Shown: positions 60,113-64,000 of the stretch, piece by piece | Position numbering within the stretch: the stretch's first letter is position 1 | How the letters are laid out: each line of letters opens with the position of its first letter | Assembly (NCBI GenBank): GCA_003246895.1 | Contig: QKCL01000036.1 | Location: 1 to 64,000 of the forward strand | Reading direction: 5' to 3' | Length of the DNA: 64,000 nt | DNA from: Spirochaetota bacterium | Lineage (GTDB): Bacteria; Spirochaetota; UBA4802; UBA5550 | Notes under the pieces: generated by a model | Told to the model about the DNA's origin: nothing | The model's input: only the letters and a program-made list of their open reading frames with translations | Databases searched by the model: none | Position numbers and translations under genes: made by a program

Positions 60113-60887
60113 CGCTCTTCCCCAGGTATGCTTCAATTACATCCTTGTTGTTCTGTATCTGTCCGGGTGTCCCCTCTGCAATTTTCTGCCCGTAGTTAAG
60201 CACGGTTATTGTATCGCATATGTTCATGACAAGCTTCATGTCATGTTCGATGAGTACAACTGTGACACCCAGGTCGCGTATCTTGCGAATGGTCGCCATT
60301 AGTTCTTCAGTCTCCTGTGGGTTCATTCCTGCCGCGGGTTCATCTAGAAAGAGCAGGTCCGGTTCAGTTGCCAGTGCCCTGGCTATTTCAAGTTCACGCT
60401 GCCTTCCGTAGGGCAGGTTCTTTGCGTATTCGTCCCTGAATGGGAGAAGGTTGAAGAAGTCGAGCCATTTTATGGAATTCTCGTATATGTCCTTCTCCTC
60501 CATTTTAAGATTAACCATGCCAAGTGCAAAATTCACAAGCCGGTTCCGTGACAGCTTCGGGTGGTTGCCTCTGAAGTGCCTTCCGATCATTACATTTTCA
60601 AATACTGTCATTTCCCTGAAAAGGCGTATGTTCTGAAATGTCCTTGCGATTCCGATTCTTGTGATTTTATATGCCGGAAGTTCCGTAATGTCTTCACCCT
60701 TGAAGAACACATTTCCCTTTGTGGGGAAATCCAAGCCTGTAATGTTATTGAAGAGCGTTGTCTTTCCTGCTCCGTTGGGGCCGATGAGGCCTGTGATGGA
60801 GTTCTTCATTACCTCGAAGTTAACATCTGAAACTGCTATTACTCCGCCGAACTCCCGTCTGAGATTTTTTGTATATAATAGCGGCAC
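60105..60887 (-). CDS. livG: Branched-chain amino acid ABC importer ATPase LivG
   Basis: 260 residues from GTG 60887, with GGAGAG upstream inside the end of livM. Walker A GLIGPNGAGKTTLFN, the block GIARTFQNIRLF, signature LPYGRQRELEIARALA and Walker B LLFLDEPAAGMNP are present. Typical LivG C-terminus (FLNYGQKIAEG-like text LNYGQKIAEGTPGQI). Partner of LivF in the same importer. Confidence 0.93.
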   Translation of the reverse strand: MPLLYTKNLRREFGGVIAVSDVNFEVMKNSITGLIGPNGAGKTTLFNNITGLDFPTKGNVFFKGEDITELPAYKITRIGIARTFQNIRLFREMTVFENVMIGRHFRGNHPKLSRNRLVNFALGMVNLKMEEKDIYENSIKWLDFFNLLPFRDEYAKNLPYGRQRELEIARALATEPDLLFLDEPAAGMNPQETEELMATIRKIRDLGVTVVLIEHDMKLVMNICDTITVLNYGQKIAEGTPGQIQNNKDVIEAYLGKSDD

Positions 60888-60888
60888 T

Positions 60889-61809
60889 TTATCTCTCCAT
60901 GTGTAGAATTTCGTCTTTCATCATCTTGCCGTAATTAAGTTTTATACGGCCGATAATCCCCTGGGGCCTGTAAATCATCATGAAAACCAGAATAAATCCG
61001 AAGAGAATCTGGTTCATCTGGGCTGGTATTATATGTGATATTCCAAGAAGCCTTGGAAGTTCCGAGGCTATTACTATCAGTACAGTTCCTATTACAGTTG
61101 CAAAGCTGTTTCCAAGGCCTCCGAGAACGACCATGCAGAGAATCATGATGGACATCATGAAGTCAAATGTGAGGGGAGCAACCGACTGGCTGTATGCTGC
61201 AAAAAAGCTGCCGGCAAGACCTCCGCAGAATGCGCCCGTTGTAAATACTCCGACTTTGTATTTGGCGATATTTATTCCCATGGCAGATGCGGCGATTTCA
61301 TCCTCCCGAATGGCCTCAAGAGCTCTTCCCACTCTGGACCTTATCATAACGCGTATGAGCATGTATGTTGCTGCCAGGAAAAAAAGCAGGAGAAAAAGCC
61401 ATGGCAGTTTTTCCATGGACGTAAACGTGTACCCGAAAAGTGACGGGCCCGGTATCCCGTTTATTCCCATTGGTCCCTTAGTGACGCTGTCCCAGTTGAG
61501 TATTACATTTTTTACGATCTCCCCGAATCCAAGTGTGGCAATTGCCAGATAATCTCCCCTGAGTCTCAGGGTAGGTATTCCTATTAGAATTCCGCATAGG
61601 GCGGCTATGGCGCCGGATGAAAGAAGGGCAAGCCAGAAATCCATGTGGCCCGCTGTCATTAGAACTGCTGTGCTGTAGGCGCCGATGCCCATGAATGCGG
61701 CCTGACAGAGGGAAAGCATCCCTGTGTATCCCACGATGAGGTTCAGTCCCAGTGAGGAAATTGAATATATTATTATGTATATGACTATGAGCAGAATAAA
61801 ATCTAACAT
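60889..61809 (-). CDS. livM: Branched-chain amino acid ABC permease LivM
   Basis: 306 residues, about eight to nine membrane segments. Family text: LGLNLIVGYTGMLSLCQAAFMGIGAYSTAV, LRLRGDYLAIATLGFGEIV, AIREDEIAASAMGIN and GGLGNSFATVIGTVL. The ATG 61809 shares one base with the stop of livH (TAATG), so the two permeases are tightly coupled. Confidence 0.93.
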   Translation of the reverse strand: MLDFILLIVIYIIIYSISSLGLNLIVGYTGMLSLCQAAFMGIGAYSTAVLMTAGHMDFWLALLSSGAIAALCGILIGIPTLRLRGDYLAIATLGFGEIVKNVILNWDSVTKGPMGINGIPGPSLFGYTFTSMEKLPWLFLLLFFLAATYMLIRVMIRSRVGRALEAIREDEIAASAMGINIAKYKVGVFTTGAFCGGLAGSFFAAYSQSVAPLTFDFMMSIMILCMVVLGGLGNSFATVIGTVLIVIASELPRLLGISHIIPAQMNQILFGFILVFMMIYRPQGIIGRIKLNYGKMMKDEILHMER

Positions 61810-62741
61810 TATACTTTCTCCCTTCTGTTCTTGATTAGAAGTCCGCTGGGTTTCACCAGAAGAATTATTATGAGCACGGAGAATGCAATTGTGTCCTTGA
61901 GCCCCTGGGGTATGCCGATTATGACCACACCGAAGGTTTCAAGGAGTCCAAGGAGTATTCCTCCAACCATTGCGCCGGTTATATTGCCTATGCCTCCCAC
62001 TACGGCAGCGATGAAGGCTTTAAGCCCAGCGAGCTGTCCCATGGTGGGGTAGACCTTGAATTCCATGGCAATAAGAATTCCTGCGACAGCTGCAAGTGCT
62101 GACCCTATGGCAAATGTAAGGGATATTATGGAGTTGACGTTAATTCCCATGAGTGCGGCAACAGCCTGATTTTCACTTGTGGCGCGCATTGCCTTTCCAA
62201 GCCTTGATCTATCGACAAACAGTTTCAGTGAAACCATCATTATAAGCCCGACAACAAGAATCATGATCTGATTTGGGGTGATGCTGGCATCTCCGAAGTG
62301 TATTGGTGTGTTGTCAAAGGGGTAGTCGAATTTTTTTGATTTTGTGCCGAACATGAGAGATGCAAGATTCATGAGTATTATGGAAACACCTATGGCGCTC
62401 AGAAGGGGAGCCAGTCTCGGCGCTTTTCTGAGGGGCTTGTAGGCGATTCGTTCGATTGTAATTCCGAGAATTGCACTGATTATCATTGCAAAGAGAAGTG
62501 AAACAGCAAACGCTATGATTACATATGACCCTCCCTTTGTTGGGTCGCAAAGCATGTAGTAGAGAAAGTACCCGGAATATGTTCCGAGCATGAGTATTTC
62601 GCCATGGGCGAAGTTTATAAATTTTAAAATTCCGTATACCATTGTGTATCCAAGGGCTATGAGAGAGTATATTGCCCCGAGGGTGAGTCCATTAATGAGG
62701 TGCTGTATCAATTCATTCGCAGGTATGTTAAATAAATCCAT
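61809..62741 (-). CDS. livH: Branched-chain amino acid ABC permease LivH
   Basis: 310 residues with about eight membrane segments. Typical LivH text: LINGLTLGAIYSLIALGYTMVYGILKFINFAHGEILMLG, RATSENQAVAALMGIN, GLKAFIAAVVGGIGNITGAMVGG. It forms the channel with LivM. A perfect hairpin lies between livK and this gene. Confidence 0.93.
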   Translation of the reverse strand: MDLFNIPANELIQHLINGLTLGAIYSLIALGYTMVYGILKFINFAHGEILMLGTYSGYFLYYMLCDPTKGGSYVIIAFAVSLLFAMIISAILGITIERIAYKPLRKAPRLAPLLSAIGVSIILMNLASLMFGTKSKKFDYPFDNTPIHFGDASITPNQIMILVVGLIMMVSLKLFVDRSRLGKAMRATSENQAVAALMGINVNSIISLTFAIGSALAAVAGILIAMEFKVYPTMGQLAGLKAFIAAVVGGIGNITGAMVGGILLGLLETFGVVIIGIPQGLKDTIAFSVLIIILLVKPSGLLIKNRREKV

Positions 62742-62761
62742 TTTAGTTAGTCCTTAAACAG

Positions 62762-62788
62762 GAAGCCGCAGAACACTTCTGCGGCTTC
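62762..62788 (-). other. Intercistronic hairpin between livK and livH
   Basis: GAAGCCGCAGAA at 62762-62773 and TTCTGCGGCTTC at 62777-62788 are exact complements over a 3-base loop, eight bases after the livK stop. Partial termination or 3'-end protection here would give more binding protein than permease, a common design in ABC importer operons. Confidence 0.6.
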
Positions 62789-62795
62789 ACCTTTA

Positions 62796-63983
62796 TTATT
62801 TAATCTCTACGAGTTTTTCTCCATCGAGTTTAAATGTCTTAATCTGTTTGTATTTTTTGTTTTCAACAGTATAGATTCCGATGTTTGCAACAAGGTCTCC
62901 TTCAGCAGTGAAGGTGATGTTTCCGGAAACTCCGTCATAATCCTTTGTAACTGCAACAGCTTTCTGAATCGCAGCTCTGTCAATGGAAAGTGAGCCGTCA
63001 GACTCTTTTTTTACAGATTTTTTGATGGCTGCAAGGATAAGTTTTGCGCCGTCGTATGCGTTAAGGCTGAATGCATCAGGATTTTCTTTCCATTTGGAGG
63101 AGTATTTTTTCATAAACTCCACTTTCCCTTTGCTTGCCTTTCTTTCAGCCGCATTTGTGTATATTACACCGTTTGCAAGGTCTCCTGCAAGTTCGAATAT
63201 CTGCGGATTTGAGAAACCGTCAGCACTGTATATCTTTACTTTTATTCCAAGCTGTTTCGCCTGCTCAAGTATCTGGGCTATTTCAGCAACATAGTTTGGA
63301 ACATAAAGGGCTTCAGGATTTGTTCCTTTGATTTTTGTAAGCTGTGTCTTGAAGTCTTTGTCTCCCTGAAGCGCTGTTTCAACAGCCACAACAGTACCGC
63401 CGTTTTTTTCAAACTCGGTTTTGAAGTCAAGGGCAAGACCCTGACTGTAGTCATTTTTAACATATAGTATGGCAACTTTTTTTACTTTTTCAACCTGGGC
63501 AAGATATTTGCCGAATACAGTTGACTGCAGTGCATCACTCATTACATCCCTGAAAATGTATTTTCCTTTTCCGGGAAGATCCTTGTGAGTTGATGATGGA
63601 GAGATCATCACTATTTTGGATGCCTCTGCCTTGGGCGCTACTGCAAGTGAACAGGAACTGAAAACAGATCCTACAATTCCGAATACCTTGTCAACACCGG
63701 CAAGTTTTTCGATTGCAGGGTTGGCTTTCTCTACCTTGCCCTCTGTGTCTTCAACAATAAGTTGAATTTTGTGTCCCTCAATACCGCCGGCAGCATTCTG
63801 CTCTTCCACTGCAATTTTAACAGCCTGGCTCATGAGTTTTCCGTAGTTTCCTGCATCACCTGTCATTGGTCCGAGGAAACCGATCTTGATTGTGTCTCCG
63901 GGTTTAAGCTTATCGCCGCTCTTTCCGCAAGAGAATGCAAATAAGAGGGAGACAGACATGATTAGTAGTGTAAAACGCTTCAT
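62796..63983 (-). CDS. livK: Branched-chain amino acid-binding lipoprotein LivK
   Basis: 395 residues. Lipoprotein signal with lipobox-like FAFSC (Cys19), then a type-I periplasmic binding protein of the leucine-binding family: IKIGFLGPMTGDAGNYGKLMSQAVKIAVEEQNAAGGIEGHKI, VFGIVGSVFSSCSLAVAP, and ALYVPNYVAEIAQILEQAKQLG. The ligand could be a branched-chain or other amino acid. ATG 63983 follows AAGGAG. It heads the livKHMGF transcript; the promoter lies beyond the right edge. Confidence 0.93.
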   Translation of the reverse strand: MKRFTLLIMSVSLLFAFSCGKSGDKLKPGDTIKIGFLGPMTGDAGNYGKLMSQAVKIAVEEQNAAGGIEGHKIQLIVEDTEGKVEKANPAIEKLAGVDKVFGIVGSVFSSCSLAVAPKAEASKIVMISPSSTHKDLPGKGKYIFRDVMSDALQSTVFGKYLAQVEKVKKVAILYVKNDYSQGLALDFKTEFEKNGGTVVAVETALQGDKDFKTQLTKIKGTNPEALYVPNYVAEIAQILEQAKQLGIKVKIYSADGFSNPQIFELAGDLANGVIYTNAAERKASKGKVEFMKKYSSKWKENPDAFSLNAYDGAKLILAAIKKSVKKESDGSLSIDRAAIQKAVAVTKDYDGVSGNITFTAEGDLVANIGIYTVENKKYKQIKTFKLDGEKLVEIK

Positions 63984-64000
63984 CTCTTCACTCCTTATTG

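Noticed and set aside
1-64000. tRNA, rRNA, tmRNA, CRISPR, IS or prophage features
   Set aside because: I looked through the intergenic regions by eye for T-loop words, regular spaced repeats, transposase text and long terminal repeats and found none. Covariance-model searches (tRNAscan-SE, Infernal) would be decisive and were not run.

Overview
The window reads as one stretch of chromosome from a diderm (Gram-negative-type) heterotroph of low-to-moderate GC. Support for two membranes: outer-membrane beta-barrel proteins, an OmpA-family protein and several lipoprotein or Sec/Tat signal peptides. I see no rRNA, tRNA, insertion sequence, phage gene or CRISPR array. The style recalls Spirochaetota or a neighbouring phylum: HisKA_2-type kinases (one carrying an N-terminal receiver), many TTG starts, and an rpmH-rnpA-yidD-yidC-jag-mnmE block. 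This assignment is an inference from gene content, not from a tree.

Layout. 1-8.2 kb: 5' part of an SLC13-type permease, serC divergent from a DUF1015 gene, rlmF, an outer-membrane barrel protein and a CPA2 antiporter fused to a PTS EIIA domain. 8.3-15.7 kb: a membrane protein with a zinc-finger-like tail, a degenerate receiver-GGDEF protein, the tightly packed operon sua5-EI24-tmk-sppA, and phzF. 15.7-19.3 kb: a proVWX osmoprotectant importer behind a near-consensus promoter and a perfect 17+17 bp palindrome. 19.5-22 kb: a Tat-exported DUF362 protein coupled to a membrane polyferredoxin. 22-30 kb: secreted and membrane genes, including a ricin-lectin/transglutaminase-like protein and a ClC channel. 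30.4-39.6 kb: a PhnA-like zinc ribbon, a PNPOx-ferredoxin fusion, two multidomain histidine kinases (one with a c-type heme sensor domain), an Rrf2-cysK-mnmA sulfur cluster with a palindromic operator, and a small protein made of 17-residue repeats. 39.7-48.4 kb: membrane pyrophosphatase, YigZ, a large Ig/OmpA protein, HtpG and SmpB. 48.5-52.6 kb: cheD-HDOD-zinc ribbon and cheW around an unknown gene coupled to fdhD. 52.7-58.5 kb: an SDR epimerase and rpmH-rnpA-yidD-yidC-jag-mnmE. 58.5-64 kb: livKHMGF with an inositol-phosphatase-family gene at its end.

Physiology suggested: amino-acid import (Liv), osmolyte uptake (ProVWX), ion and pH homeostasis (antiporter, ClC, PPi-driven pump), sulfur handling (CysK, MnmA, IscR-like Rrf2), low-potential Fe-S redox proteins and formate dehydrogenase maturation (FdhD), which together fit an anaerobic or facultative life, plus chemotaxis and second-messenger signalling.

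No single locus is a clear new defence or biosynthetic system. The best leads are: a degenerate receiver-GGDEF protein that keeps a c-di-GMP I-site; a protein of seven consecutive 17-residue repeats; the palindrome upstream of proVWX; the ricin/transglutaminase-like secreted protein; and the beta-barrel-SppA fusion.
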